DNA from: an uncultured Anaerolineae bacterium
Lineage (GTDB): Bacteria > Chloroflexota > Anaerolineae > J036 > Brachytrichaceae
NCBI GenBank assembly: GCA_938034415.1
Contig: CALHLE010000036.1
Location: 20,951 to 84,950, forward strand
Direction: 5' to 3'
Length of the DNA stretch: 64,000 nucleotides
Under the pieces are notes generated by a model. That model was not told the DNA's origin. It searched no databases and worked only from the letters and a program-made list of their open reading frames with translations. Shown here piece after piece: positions 1 to 9,174 of this stretch. The position numbers and the translations under genes are program-made. How positions within the stretch are numbered: position 1 is the first letter of the stretch; every line of letters begins with the position of its first letter.

Positions 1-2087
1 CCCACCTTCAACGGCGCGCGCCCCCCCATGCGCTTTTGCAGGTCGTCAATTTGGTTCAGCGCAATTTTCACACCCGGCGCTCCGTGGGCGTAGAATAAGA
101 ACTCGCGCGTGTAGTCGTAGTTGATGTAGGTCACCATCACAGCGGTGCGTATGGTGAGCGCGCTCAGCAGCGCAAAGCCGGCCAGCGCCACAGCCGGCAG
201 CGCCGCGCCGTTCGCCGTGCGACCGAGCAAATAGCCGGCGATGGCCAGGGCAATCGCGCCGATCATAAAACTCAACGCCCACTGCAGCACATCGGCAGCC
301 GGCTTCCCGGCTAAGTCCAAGCCGCCGATCAACGAAAGCAGGCGCACGAACAGCAGCACGGCCAGGGCCGCCAAACCGGCTACTGCGAAACCCTGAGTAA
401 CGCGGCCATAGGCCGGCGCCGGTTGCGCCCGAAGCCTGCTAATTAGGCTGACCGTCACCTGCTGGATGAACCAGCCGGTCAGGAAGGCCATCGGCAGCGC
501 GAAGTGCACCGTCAGCCAGGGCATCTTCTCGCCGGCGATGGTGTAAATGACCCACGTCGCAACCGTCCACCATGCCAGGAAGAGCGGGAAGCGATGTCGA
601 CGCAGGGTTGCGAAGAAGCGCGGGCGCGCGCGCAGCGCCGGCAGCGTCCGCGCGGCTAGGATCGCCATGGCGCACAGCGCGCCGATCAGGACGGCGTATT
701 CATACATCGGCACGATCAAGAAGTAGTAGTACCAGGGCTGATTGCCGCGCTGGACATCCTGCTGCGCCATCCAGTAGCCCAGTTGGCCGACGAAGCCCGT
801 GCCGATGCCGGCTAAGTTGGTAAACACCGTGGTGAACAGCGTCACGGTGATGGCAAGGAAGACGCCGGCGATGGCCGGCCACAGTTGCCAGTGCCAAGCT
901 ATGCCGATGGCAACGGCGATGGCGATCAGCGCCAGCGACATGGCGAACATGGTGGTGATCACCTGCGGGTTCATTTGCAGGTTGCTCATGTTGCCCAGCG
1001 CGCTGATCGGCACCAGCTCCTCGCCGCGGAAGGCCTGCCAGATGCGATTCTTGATCAGCAGCATGGCCGGCGAACCCATGAACATCGTGGTAGTCACCAA
1101 CACGATGATGACGTTGAAGGCCGGCGCATTGCGCGAAGCAACGCGCAACCACTCGCCGAACGTCATGCGATACAGGGCAGCCAGTCCAGCGCACACCAAC
1201 GCTGCCAGCAACAGCATGACGGCGCTGTAGATCAACGTGTTCATCCCTACGCCGAGCGCATCCGGCTGCGGCGCGATCACGCCCAACGCGCGCGCCAGGG
1301 CGCTGCTGCCCAACTCGAAGAGAATGCTCAGGGCGACCATGAAGATAGCCGTGACCGCGCCGAGGCCCAGCAGCATGGCCGCATCCTGCCAACGCCGACC
1401 GGCTGGGAACTTGCGACGCCCGCGATACAACTGCCACAGCCCCAACGCCGCGAGAAACACCACCAGCAACGCCACGGCCAGGAAGGACGTAGCCTTATCC
1501 GCCGCGTGGAAGGCCAGCGCTGCCGCCAACCCGATCAGCCATCCCGGTCGCCGATCATCCAGGTAGCGCCATATGCACAGCACCGTCAGCGTCATCCACA
1601 CCAGGATGAACGCTTCCTGACGGATGTAGCGCGCGTGATACAAGATCGAGGGCGAGATGAGCAGCGCGAACGACGTCGCCAGCGCGCCAACGCGCCCCAG
1701 CCAGCGCCGGAAGAAATAGGGCAAGACAACCAAGACAACGCCGAAGGCCGCCGTAGGAATGCGCGAAGTGAAATCATCCGCGCCGAACAAGAAGTAGCTC
1801 AGCGCGGTAATGTGAAACAGGAACGGCCCGTGCATGAGCGGCGTATGTTGAAACCCCTTGCCGGTCGCCAGCAGATACGAGAAATAGGTGTGCAGCGACT
1901 CGTCATGGCTCATCACGCGCGCGCCCATGTCATAGAAGCGCGAGACGAGGGCGACGAGGAAGAACAAGACGTAGAGCGCCCTCTCCCACGTCACAGCGGC
2001 CAGCAATGGCCGATCCAGCCAAGCATCGCGCGGCGCAGCCGACTGCGCCATCGCTTCAAATTCGGTCAAGCGTTGTTCGCCGATCAT
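1..2087 (-). CDS. TIGR03663/Agl23-like polytopic membrane protein (GT39-type fold), 3' end outside window
   Basis: The frame stays open from the ATG at 2087 to the window edge, giving at least 695 residues. It is very hydrophobic with many membrane segments. The motif HDESLH at residues 61-66 follows the first membrane helix and is typical of the TIGR03663 family (flippase-associated Agl23-like), which resembles GT39 dolichyl-phosphate-sugar transferases. A second characteristic stretch, GEKMPWL, lies near residue 520. The family is thought to act on lipid-linked sugars at the outer membrane face; the substrate here is unknown. It starts 27 nt after the preceding membrane gene on the same strand, so the two are probably co-transcribed. 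Confidence 0.82.
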   Translation of the reverse strand, partial: MIGEQRLTEFEAMAQSAAPRDAWLDRPLLAAVTWERALYVLFFLVALVSRFYDMGARVMSHDESLHTYFSYLLATGKGFQHTPLMHGPFLFHITALSYFLFGADDFTSRIPTAAFGVVLVVLPYFFRRWLGRVGALATSFALLISPSILYHARYIRQEAFILVWMTLTVLCIWRYLDDRRPGWLIGLAAALAFHAADKATSFLAVALLVVFLAALGLWQLYRGRRKFPAGRRWQDAAMLLGLGAVTAIFMVALSILFELGSSALARALGVIAPQPDALGVGMNTLIYSAVMLLLAALVCAGLAALYRMTFGEWLRVASRNAPAFNVIIVLVTTTMFMGSPAMLLIKNRIWQAFRGEELVPISALGNMSNLQMNPQVITTMFAMSLALIAIAVAIGIAWHWQLWPAIAGVFLAITVTLFTTVFTNLAGIGTGFVGQLGYWMAQQDVQRGNQPWYYYFLIVPMYEYAVLIGALCAMAILAARTLPALRARPRFFATLRRHRFPLFLAWWTVATWVIYTIAGEKMPWLTVHFALPMAFLTGWFIQQVTVSLISRLRAQPAPAYGRVTQGFAVAGLAALAVLLFVRLLSLIGGLDLAGKPAADVLQWALSFMIGAIALAIAGYLLGRTANGAALPAVALAGFALLSALTIRTAVMVTYINYDYTREFLFYAHGAPGVKIALNQIDDLQKRMGGRAPLKV

Positions 2088-2114
2088 CCCCACACTCCGA
2101 TCCTCAATCCTCCC

Positions 2115-3773
2115 TCATCTCATTCCGCTCGCCCGCCTTGCGACATCATCGCGCAGCCACAGCACCCAGAGGTCGGTGTGCGCTCCCCCCGCGTCGCGAA
2201 AGGCCAGCCAGCGCGCCAGCGACCAACAATCGAACCCGCCCTGCAGCAGCCTAGCGCAGCGCACCTCATTCAACGGCGCTTGCGCCGTCACCGCGTATGC
2301 CGTCCCGATGAAGTTGCCGGCCACGCCCGGCTTCTCAGGCGCCGGCGTCAGCACGACGCCCGCGTCCTCATGCGCGTCGAAGCTGCGCTGGTCGCGCAAC
2401 GCCCAGCGCAGCGCCGCAGGCGCGTCTTCGGCAAGATGCACCGCAAGCGCGTTCGGCTCGCCCGTCGCGCGGATGCTTATCAGGCGGATGCCCTCTTGCA
2501 GCGCCGCCAAGTCCGAATCAGCGGCTTGGGCGCGATACGGCTCAGCAGGGTTGTATGGGCGCGCGTGATTCATCCGGATGCCGACGCCAAAGGTGTATAG
2601 CGATAGCGCGGCGACGCCGGCCAGCGCGACGCCGCGCAGGGGAGCGCCGTAGTCCATGGTCAAACTGCCTGCCGCGATGAGCGCTGCGATGAACAAGGCG
2701 GCGACGACCACGGAGACCAGCCACGCGCTCCGCCCCTGCCCGGCATATTGCCACACACCCAAGCCGGCGTAGATCAGCAACACAAAGGCGATGGCAGCAA
2801 CGGCGCCTTCACGCCGCCAACTCCCCCAGCGCTGCGCAGAAGCCAATAGCGCATCATAAGCCGCCGAGGACAGGCCCGCCATGCCGATCACCAACGGCGT
2901 GAGCAATGCGGCGCTGCGGCCGGCGGTGACGATGAGCACCCCTGAACCCGCCGCAACCCAGACCAACCAGGCCGCTTCGGCGCGAACCGACGCGCGCACG
3001 CGGGCAAACGCCACAAGCGCAAATGCTGCGCCGAGCCATATAACCGGCTCGCTGATGACCAGGCCGAGCATCAAACGCCCGACAGAGACGGACTCACTCC
3101 CCCCTAGCGTCTGCGACCACAACGCATAGCCGTTGAAGGCATCGCCCAGGCCGACCGGACGCATAAGCAGCGCTGTGGCCGACAGCGCGAACGCCAGCAG
3201 CACAATCGCCGCCGCGCGAGCCGACGAGCGGACGGCGTCGAGCGGCATCGCAGCCGATGAGGCCAGGACCGTCACGATCAGCGGCGGAATGGCGTCCTGA
3301 CCGGTCGCCAGCAGCGCGCCAAACGCTGCAGCAGCCAGAGCCGGACGACGGGCGCGCCAGGCGCAATGCGCTGCGAAGGCCAACGTCCACGCTAGGATAG
3401 CGCCGCCCATCTCGCGCGAGACGAACCATAGCGTCGGTGAAAGCGCAAGCAGCGTCGCAAAAATCAACGCGCGCGTCCGTCCAAGTTGGAGGCGCAACGC
3501 GACAGGCGACAGACACAACACAACGCCGCTCAGCGCCGCAACCAGCCGCGCCGACGCTTCGCTCGCCCCGAAGACGGCGAAGAGCAGCGCCTGCAGCCAG
3601 CCGAACAACGGATTCGGAAAGATGGCCAGCTCGCCCCGCAGCGCCGCAAGCGAGGTTAAGGCCGTCGCCGCTTCGGCGTTCGTCAGCAGGAAGTCCAGTC
3701 GCGCCAGGCGCGGCGCGCTCGCCAAGCAGGCGATGGCGCACCACAGCGCAACCTCGCGCGTCACTCGGTGCAT
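2115..3773 (-). CDS. polytopic membrane protein, glycosyltransferase family 39-like
   Basis: This 552-residue protein begins with an N-terminal membrane helix, followed by an acidic loop (NAEAATAL) and the segment PNPLFGWLQALLFAVFG. That layout (acidic residue in the first loop, then Pro and Trp before the next helices, then SARLVAALSG) is seen in GT39/ArnT-like glycosyltransferases. About ten further hydrophobic segments and a C-terminal soluble part follow. It lies between the sortase gene and the Agl23-like gene in one minus-strand run with short gaps, which suggests a role in cell-surface glycosylation. The exact reaction cannot be named from sequence. Confidence 0.65.
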   Translation of the reverse strand: MHRVTREVALWCAIACLASAPRLARLDFLLTNAEAATALTSLAALRGELAIFPNPLFGWLQALLFAVFGASEASARLVAALSGVVLCLSPVALRLQLGRTRALIFATLLALSPTLWFVSREMGGAILAWTLAFAAHCAWRARRPALAAAAFGALLATGQDAIPPLIVTVLASSAAMPLDAVRSSARAAAIVLLAFALSATALLMRPVGLGDAFNGYALWSQTLGGSESVSVGRLMLGLVISEPVIWLGAAFALVAFARVRASVRAEAAWLVWVAAGSGVLIVTAGRSAALLTPLVIGMAGLSSAAYDALLASAQRWGSWRREGAVAAIAFVLLIYAGLGVWQYAGQGRSAWLVSVVVAALFIAALIAAGSLTMDYGAPLRGVALAGVAALSLYTFGVGIRMNHARPYNPAEPYRAQAADSDLAALQEGIRLISIRATGEPNALAVHLAEDAPAALRWALRDQRSFDAHEDAGVVLTPAPEKPGVAGNFIGTAYAVTAQAPLNEVRCARLLQGGFDCWSLARWLAFRDAGGAHTDLWVLWLRDDVARRASGMR

Positions 3774-3788
3774 CTTCGCTCGTGCAAC

Positions 3789-4436
3789 TCAGTTTTGGGC
3801 CACCGGGCGGGCGATCACAATCACGCGGTGCGTGTTGCTCGACTCCGGCCAGCACGAGACCAGCGTCAGCCGGTCGTCGTTCATCGGCTGAATGTACTGC
3901 GCATTGGCAATGCGCACCTCGAGGGGCTGGCCGCGCTCGCGCAAGATCTTGACCTCTTGGACGCGATAGACCACTTGCCGGTCGCCCGCGCCGAGGCGAA
4001 TCTCATCGCCTGGTTGCAGCGTATAGAGCTTGCGAAAGACTGAGCCGTAGATGTTGTTGTGGCCGTTGAGGACGATATTCTTGCCCTCTCCCAAGCGCCC
4101 GGAGTAGTCATGCCAGCCAACATGCTTGTTGTTCGGCGCCGTCCACTCAACGACGCCCGCGCCGACGCGCCTGCCAGGGCCGACCGGCTGAATCCGCGCG
4201 CTGACTTTCAACTTGTCAATCCAGATGTGCTCCGGAATCGAATAGGGCGCAGCCGCGGACGACGGTCCGGCCGACTCATGCGAGACCGGGCTGCCTTGCG
4301 CCGGCAGGGCGAAGCGGGACGCCGCCGCGGCAACGTCCGCTCCGCAAGCGAAGATCACCGCGCCAAGCGCGATGAACGCGGCGCCGGCCACGCTCGCGGC
4401 CCAGGCAGTCCCGCGTTGCACGTTCGGATGAACCAT
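3789..4436 (-). CDS. sortase (class E/F-like transpeptidase)
   Basis: This 215-residue protein has an N-terminal membrane anchor (about residues 12-38), a Ser/Pro/Ala linker and a C-terminal sortase beta-barrel. The catalytic triad is visible: His126 in LNGHNN, Cys195 in TLVSCWP and Arg204 in NTHRVIVIA. Sortases cleave sorting signals of secreted proteins and transfer them to an envelope nucleophile. The substrate in this organism is not evident, and no LPxTG-type protein was noticed nearby. It follows tmk after 9 nt and precedes two glycosyltransferase-like genes, so it is probably part of an envelope operon. Confidence 0.88.
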   Translation of the reverse strand: MVHPNVQRGTAWAASVAGAAFIALGAVIFACGADVAAAASRFALPAQGSPVSHESAGPSSAAAPYSIPEHIWIDKLKVSARIQPVGPGRRVGAGVVEWTAPNNKHVGWHDYSGRLGEGKNIVLNGHNNIYGSVFRKLYTLQPGDEIRLGAGDRQVVYRVQEVKILRERGQPLEVRIANAQYIQPMNDDRLTLVSCWPESSNTHRVIVIARPVAQN

Positions 4437-4445
4437 ATTGGCATC

Positions 4446-5069
4446 CTAATCGGCGATGTTGAGCCGCGTCTTAACAATATCCCGGACTTGGGCGGCTACC
4501 TGGTCGGGCGTCGCGGATGCGTCTATCAATTGCCAACGCTCCGGCTCTTGGGCGATCAGTCGGTGATAGCCATCGCGCACGCGGCGATGGAATTCGATGG
4601 TTTCGGTATCCATCCGATTGACCTCGGCGCCGCTGGCCATCCTGCGCGCAAGCGCGCGTTCGGGCTCTACGTCGAAATACAGCGTCAGGTCCGGTTTGAT
4701 GCCGTGCGTCACAAAATCGAGCAGACTGCGCAGAAAGTCCAGATCGAGGCCGCGGCCATAGCCCTGATAGGCCAGCGTGCTGTCGGCGAAGCGGTCGCTC
4801 AGCACGATGCCGCCGCTGCGCAAGTAAGGCTGAACCTGCTCGGCGACGAGCTGCGCGCGCGACGCGCAATACAACAGCAACTCGGCCCGGGCATCCATGT
4901 TCGAGTTGCTCCGGTCGTGCAGGATGACGCGAATGGCGTCGCCGATTTTGGTGCCGCCGGGCTCGCGCAGCGTGAGCACATGCTGACGATGGGTGCGCAA
5001 CCACACTGCTAGGCGCTGGATCTGCGTCGTCTTGCCGCTGCCGTCCAGGCCTTCAAAAGAGATGAACAT
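4446..5069 (-). CDS. tmk: thymidylate kinase
   Basis: This enzyme phosphorylates dTMP to dTDP with ATP in the cytoplasm. Its 207 residues match the usual length. The P-loop is at residues 7-14 (GLDGSGKT), the DR(F) motif is in VLSDRFADSTLAYQG, and the family's REPGGT motif follows (LREPGGTKIG). It is the first gene of the tmk-sortase-glycosyltransferase run. A TAGAGT hexamer lies 8 nt upstream of the ATG with no clear Shine-Dalgarno sequence, consistent with a leaderless start. Confidence 0.95.
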   Translation of the reverse strand: MFISFEGLDGSGKTTQIQRLAVWLRTHRQHVLTLREPGGTKIGDAIRVILHDRSNSNMDARAELLLYCASRAQLVAEQVQPYLRSGGIVLSDRFADSTLAYQGYGRGLDLDFLRSLLDFVTHGIKPDLTLYFDVEPERALARRMASGAEVNRMDTETIEFHRRVRDGYHRLIAQEPERWQLIDASATPDQVAAQVRDIVKTRLNIAD

Positions 5070-5077
5070 GGTTAGAG

Positions 5078-5083
5078 ACTCTA
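5078..5083 (-). promoter_or_regulatory. -10 element of tmk (leaderless type)
   Basis: On the minus strand TAGAGT ends 8 nt before the tmk ATG. Transcription would start at about the AUG. No ribosome-binding site is seen. No convincing -35 was identified. Confidence 0.4.
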
Positions 5084-5111
5084 AACGTGATCAGAGCGTG
5101 ACGCTTATCGC

Positions 5112-6839
5112 TTATTCCCGGAAGATGCGCACGCGGCGCATGGGTTCTTTGCCATAAGAGTGTGAGACAAGGTTAGAAGCGCGCGCGAGTTGATGCTGCT
5201 GCCGGCGCACAAACGCATTCTGCGGAGACAGATCCACAGCGCGCTCCCCGGCCAGCACGCGTCGGATCGCCTCTTCGGTCTCCTTGATTGCGCTTTCATA
5301 CGGGATGCGCTCGCCATCGGTCAGGCCGAACAGGTCGGCCAGGCAGCTTTCCATCTGCGACACCGAGTTCGAGCGCAACACGTAGATCGGCACATTATCC
5401 TGCTCGGCCTCGACGATCGTGCGCGGGCGCTGGCGGTAATACGACTTGGCGGTGATCAGCACATCAGCATCGTCCAGGCTATCCACAAACATGGCCGGGA
5501 CGCCGAGCTGTCGGGCCGCCTGCTTCAGGCGATGCTTCGACACGCCAAACGCATACAGGCGCATCGCCTTTGCCTCGCCGGGTTGGGCTTCGAGCGCTTC
5601 TGTCGGCGCGGCTTTGTCCTCATGTTCCTCCGGCTCGCCGGGCCGAACGAGGACCGACTCGCCGGCTTTGTCGGTGCGCAACACGGGCAGATCCTCATAG
5701 GCGTCGGGCGCGCCATAGCCATTGCGGCGGGAGCGCCGATCGCGGTGGTCGGGCATCGCCGCTTCGCGCTCGCGTCCATCCTCCTGCAACAAGCGGACGC
5801 GCTCGCTGCGCATACGGCCTTCTTCGTCCCAGTAACGCAGCTCGGCCACCGGCATGCGGTTGCGCAAGAGCGCATCTACCGCTTCGCTCACATCATGGTG
5901 AACCAGCAGGCGATGTCGGTCGCGAATCTCGATCAACACATCGAACGTGGGCGGCGCGCGGCGCTCCAGGACGGTCTTCTGCGTGCCGCGCCGGCGCGCT
6001 TCCTCATCCGAAAGCGTGACGCTCTCGATGCCGCCGATCAAATCGTTCAACGTGGGGTTGACCATCAGGTTCTCAATGGTCTGACCGTGAGCCGTGCCGA
6101 TCAGTTGCACGCCGCGCTCGGCAATTGTGCGCGCCGCTTCAGCCTCTTGTTGGCGGCCGATCTCATCTATCACGATGACCTGCGGGTTGTGATTTTCGAC
6201 GGCCTCAATCATCACCTCGTGCTGCTTGCTGGGCGTGGAGACTTGCATGCGGCGCGCGCGGCCGACCGCCGGGTGCGGGATGTCGCCGTCGCCGCCGATC
6301 TCGTTCGACGTGTCTACGATTACCACGCGCTTCGTCTCGGCCAACACCCGCGCCGCTTCGCGCAGCATCGTCGTCTTGCCGACGCCAGGCTTGCCCAGCA
6401 GCAAAATGCTCTTGCCACTTTCGATGATGTCCTCGATGATCTTCAGCGTGCCATACACGGCGCGACCCACCCGGCAGGTCAGGCCCACTACCGCGCCGCG
6501 CCGGTTGCGGATGCCTGAGATGCGATGGAGGGTGCGGGCGATGCCGGCGCGGTTGTCGTCATCGAATTCGCCGATGCGCTCGAGCACGTAGTCCAGGTCT
6601 TCCTGGGTGACCTCCGTCTGGCGCAGCACCCGCGTCTCTTCGCGCGCGGCGGGGCTGCCGGCGTGGCCGTTCGCTTCGGCGCTCACGTAGCGCGACTCGG
6701 GCAACCGCCCCAAATCCATCACCACTTCGATGAGGTCGTTGAAGCGTCCGATTCGTCTAATCGCCTCCGCGATGGAGGGAGGCAGCACATTCAAAAGCGT
6801 GTCCAGATCGTCAGTGATTCGCAGTTCTTGCATAGTCAT
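5112..6839 (-). CDS. R3H-domain AAA-type ATPase (Ycf45/SpoIIIAA-like)
   Basis: From the ATG at 6839 the protein has 575 residues. An N-terminal region (ITDDLDTLLNVLPP onward) is followed by an ATPase core related to SpoIIIAA/Ycf45, with Walker A GKPGVGKT at about residues 149-156 and Walker B VIVIDEIG about 75 residues later. A variable Glu/Arg-rich linker leads to a C-terminal R3H domain with the R-x3-H signature in FVRRQQHQ. R3H domains bind single-stranded nucleic acid. The frame is open to 6905, so an earlier start is possible, but that would overlap the upstream gene by 95 nt rather than 29. The physiological role is unknown. Confidence 0.85.
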   Translation of the reverse strand: MTMQELRITDDLDTLLNVLPPSIAEAIRRIGRFNDLIEVVMDLGRLPESRYVSAEANGHAGSPAAREETRVLRQTEVTQEDLDYVLERIGEFDDDNRAGIARTLHRISGIRNRRGAVVGLTCRVGRAVYGTLKIIEDIIESGKSILLLGKPGVGKTTMLREAARVLAETKRVVIVDTSNEIGGDGDIPHPAVGRARRMQVSTPSKQHEVMIEAVENHNPQVIVIDEIGRQQEAEAARTIAERGVQLIGTAHGQTIENLMVNPTLNDLIGGIESVTLSDEEARRRGTQKTVLERRAPPTFDVLIEIRDRHRLLVHHDVSEAVDALLRNRMPVAELRYWDEEGRMRSERVRLLQEDGREREAAMPDHRDRRSRRNGYGAPDAYEDLPVLRTDKAGESVLVRPGEPEEHEDKAAPTEALEAQPGEAKAMRLYAFGVSKHRLKQAARQLGVPAMFVDSLDDADVLITAKSYYRQRPRTIVEAEQDNVPIYVLRSNSVSQMESCLADLFGLTDGERIPYESAIKETEEAIRRVLAGERAVDLSPQNAFVRRQQHQLARASNLVSHSYGKEPMRRVRIFRE

Positions 6840-7926
6840 GCGCGCTCGAGAGCGCGTCTTCGCCATGTGCGCCTTCGCCATCTCCCGGCGAAGCGCGAGT
6901 TTCAAGATGAATGGAGGCCGAATGTGTGCTCTTGATCGCGGCCCCCTCGGCTGCGACCGGAGACCAGACCGGCTGATGGACGCGCGCGGCGGTGTGGCGC
7001 GCCATCAGCATGGTCGAGGTCATGTGCACGAAGCCCAGCTCGTCCAGAATAGGAAGCATCCAGCTCTGGTAGTGCCGCACGGTGAGGTAAACCGGCCGCC
7101 AGGCGCGCGTCACCAGATGCGCCAGCGCAAAACGGAGGGTGGGCAGCGCGTCCTGCTCGGCGTCGGGCCGGAAGAGCGCTTGCATGCCATAGCCGCGCTT
7201 ACCCTGCCGCACCGAAACGTGCGCGACCAACTCGTTGCCGCGCATCAACACAAAGCCGCGATCCATGCGATGCATAGAGCGCAGCAGGTCAAACGACACT
7301 TCGGCCTGATACGTCATCTTCGGCGCCGCGCGCAAGTGCAACGCTTTGATCAGCGGCTCGTCATCTTTGGTCTGCTCGCGCAGCCCGCTGACTTCCGGCA
7401 ACGACTCTAGGTTCGGCTTGTTGGCCAGCTTGAGGACATCCTGTTGAATGAGCGGGACGAAGCCGGCGCCTTGCAGCGCTTCGGCCTCGCCGCCCATTTC
7501 GGGGGCTTCGGCGACGATGTGATGCGCCCCGCGCTGAGCCGCCTCGACGGCAAATTCCTGCGCGAGATACATCCACGCCTCCACCAATTCATCCGATTGC
7601 GCGTGAGGCGCCATCAACACAAGCGCCGCGCGCCGACAGCTCGCCGCGCCGTTTTCGGCGCCGTCGCCGTTCGCACCCGGCAGCACATACATCACGCCGA
7701 AGGCTTCAACATTGTGATCGGCGTCACGTTCGACCAGCACCACGGCGTGATCGCGCCCACCCCCCAAATATGAGCGAATCGCGTCGCGCAGCGGATTTAC
7801 CCCGTCAACCGCAACCAGTTCGCAGGCCAGAGGCCGAGCCAACGCAGTCAGCCGTTGAACGACGCTTACATCGCGAATGTCGAACGGACGAATCATCCTC
7901 GGATTGAAATTTCCCAACGCGGGCAT
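6811..7926 (-). CDS. GNAT-like acetyltransferase domain protein
   Basis: This protein of about 371 residues appears to carry two GNAT-like halves. The N-terminal half reads MIRPFDIRDVSVVQRL and contains VAVDGVNPLRDAIRSYL. The second half contains FVLMRGNELVAHVSVRQGKRG and VTRAWRPVYLTVRHYQ, then LDELGFVHMTSTMLMAR, which resembles the GNAT C-terminal segment. The start at 7926 gives MPALGNF; an internal ATG at 7896 (MIRPFD) is an alternative. The 3' end overlaps the start of the R3H gene, so coupling is likely. The substrate is unknown. Confidence 0.6.
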   Translation of the reverse strand: MPALGNFNPRMIRPFDIRDVSVVQRLTALARPLACELVAVDGVNPLRDAIRSYLGGGRDHAVVLVERDADHNVEAFGVMYVLPGANGDGAENGAASCRRAALVLMAPHAQSDELVEAWMYLAQEFAVEAAQRGAHHIVAEAPEMGGEAEALQGAGFVPLIQQDVLKLANKPNLESLPEVSGLREQTKDDEPLIKALHLRAAPKMTYQAEVSFDLLRSMHRMDRGFVLMRGNELVAHVSVRQGKRGYGMQALFRPDAEQDALPTLRFALAHLVTRAWRPVYLTVRHYQSWMLPILDELGFVHMTSTMLMARHTAARVHQPVWSPVAAEGAAIKSTHSASIHLETRASPGDGEGAHGEDALSSAHDYARTANH

Positions 7927-8025
7927 GGATGCGCGACCAGCCGCGCGCCCCGCCCGATTTAACCAGATTCTACCCCAGCACTCGCCATCGAGCGCCGGAT
8001 CGGACGATTCAGGCGGGTCGTCCCT

Positions 8026-8031
8026 TACAAT
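8026..8031 (+). promoter_or_regulatory. -10 element upstream of the SIS-domain gene
   Basis: TACAAT ends 9 nt before the ATG at 8041. There is no Shine-Dalgarno sequence in between, so this is consistent with a leaderless transcript. Confidence 0.45.
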
Positions 8032-8040
8032 GCCGCCGGT

Positions 8041-9171
8041 ATGAACTACTTCCGAGAACAAATCCTGACCTTGCCACAGCTCATCACGGAGGTATCGGAA
8101 GCCTTCCTCAATGAGGCCGCGCGCGCCCTCGACGACGACTTCTGTCGCGCGTTGGAGCGGCTTTACGTCATCGGCTGCGGCGACAGCCACTTTGCCGCGC
8201 TGGCGACCGAGTTCGCATTCGAGTCCATCGCCGGCGTGGCCACCGAAGCGCAAAACGCCATGACATTCTCGCGCTATAGCGTGATCCACTTCGATGCGCC
8301 GGGATTTGCCCCACGCGCAGGCGCCAGCGCGGTGATCGGCGTCTCGGTCTCCGGCGGCGTCTCGCGCACCATCGAAGGCGTGCTGCGCGCTAAAGCGCGC
8401 GGCCTGCGCACCTTCGCCGTGACGAACAGCGCGCAGACGCCCATTGCTCAGGCCGCCGACGCCGTACTGACGACTCGAGCGCCCGACGCGCCCAACGCCG
8501 CCGGCGTACAAGTGCCCGGCGCGCGCTCATATTTCGCTTCACTAATTATGTTATACTCCTGCGCACTGCGCATGGCGGAAGCCCGCAAGCGTGACACGCG
8601 CATCTGGTACGCCCAACTGTCGGACATGGGTCAACGGGCGCAGCGCACGATTGAGATGAGCGACGCGCCGGCGCGCGCGTTGGCCGAGCGCACCCTCGAC
8701 GCGGGCGAGTTTGTGTTTTGCGGCAGCGGGCCGAACTTCGGCACGGCGCAGTTCTGCGCCGCCAAGGTACTGGAGGCCAGCGGCGACGCCGCAATCGGCC
8801 AGGACGTGGAAGAATGGGCGCACTTACAGTATTTCGCCAGAGCAGTGGACACGCCGACCTTCCTCATCACGGCGAACGAGCGCGACGCCAGCCGCGCCGC
8901 CGAGGTGAAGACGGCGATGCTGGCCATCGGCCGACGGGTGATCGAGGTCTCGCCACAGGATGCGGCAGTGTCAGCCGATGGCCTTCATCTGCCCTATGCG
9001 CCATGCCCGGAGGTGTTCTCGCCGCTGCTGGCGTGTATCCCGGCGATGCTGTTCGCGGCCTACCGAGCAGAGCTGTTGGGCGAGCCGTACTTCCGCGCCT
9101 TTGGCGGCGGACGCAGCATCGAGGGCGGCGGGGGCATCAGCCGCATCCGCACGAGCGCGCTGGTCGTTTGA
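8041..9171 (+). CDS. SIS-domain sugar isomerase/deaminase-like protein
   Basis: This 376-residue protein has two SIS (phosphosugar-binding) domains, as in the isomerase half of GlmS but without a glutaminase domain. The first domain contains LYVIGCGDSHFAALA (about residues 41-55) and the VSVSGGVSRTIEG phosphate-binding loop. The second contains FVFCGSGPNFGTAQFCAAK and the region QDVEEWAHLQYF. Proteins of this type act on aminosugar phosphates or fructosamine phosphates; the substrate is not determinable here. It stands alone, divergent from the GNAT-like gene. A complete glmS lies 29 kb away. Confidence 0.8.
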   Translation: MNYFREQILTLPQLITEVSEAFLNEAARALDDDFCRALERLYVIGCGDSHFAALATEFAFESIAGVATEAQNAMTFSRYSVIHFDAPGFAPRAGASAVIGVSVSGGVSRTIEGVLRAKARGLRTFAVTNSAQTPIAQAADAVLTTRAPDAPNAAGVQVPGARSYFASLIMLYSCALRMAEARKRDTRIWYAQLSDMGQRAQRTIEMSDAPARALAERTLDAGEFVFCGSGPNFGTAQFCAAKVLEASGDAAIGQDVEEWAHLQYFARAVDTPTFLITANERDASRAAEVKTAMLAIGRRVIEVSPQDAAVSADGLHLPYAPCPEVFSPLLACIPAMLFAAYRAELLGEPYFRAFGGGRSIEGGGGISRIRTSALVV

Positions 9172-9174
9172 CGC

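Noticed and set aside
885..2600. 571-codon open frame on the plus strand
   Set aside because: It runs antisense to the Agl23-like gene and into the next membrane gene. The translation is Arg/His/Gln-rich low-complexity sequence without motifs, typical of an opposite-frame shadow in GC-rich DNA.
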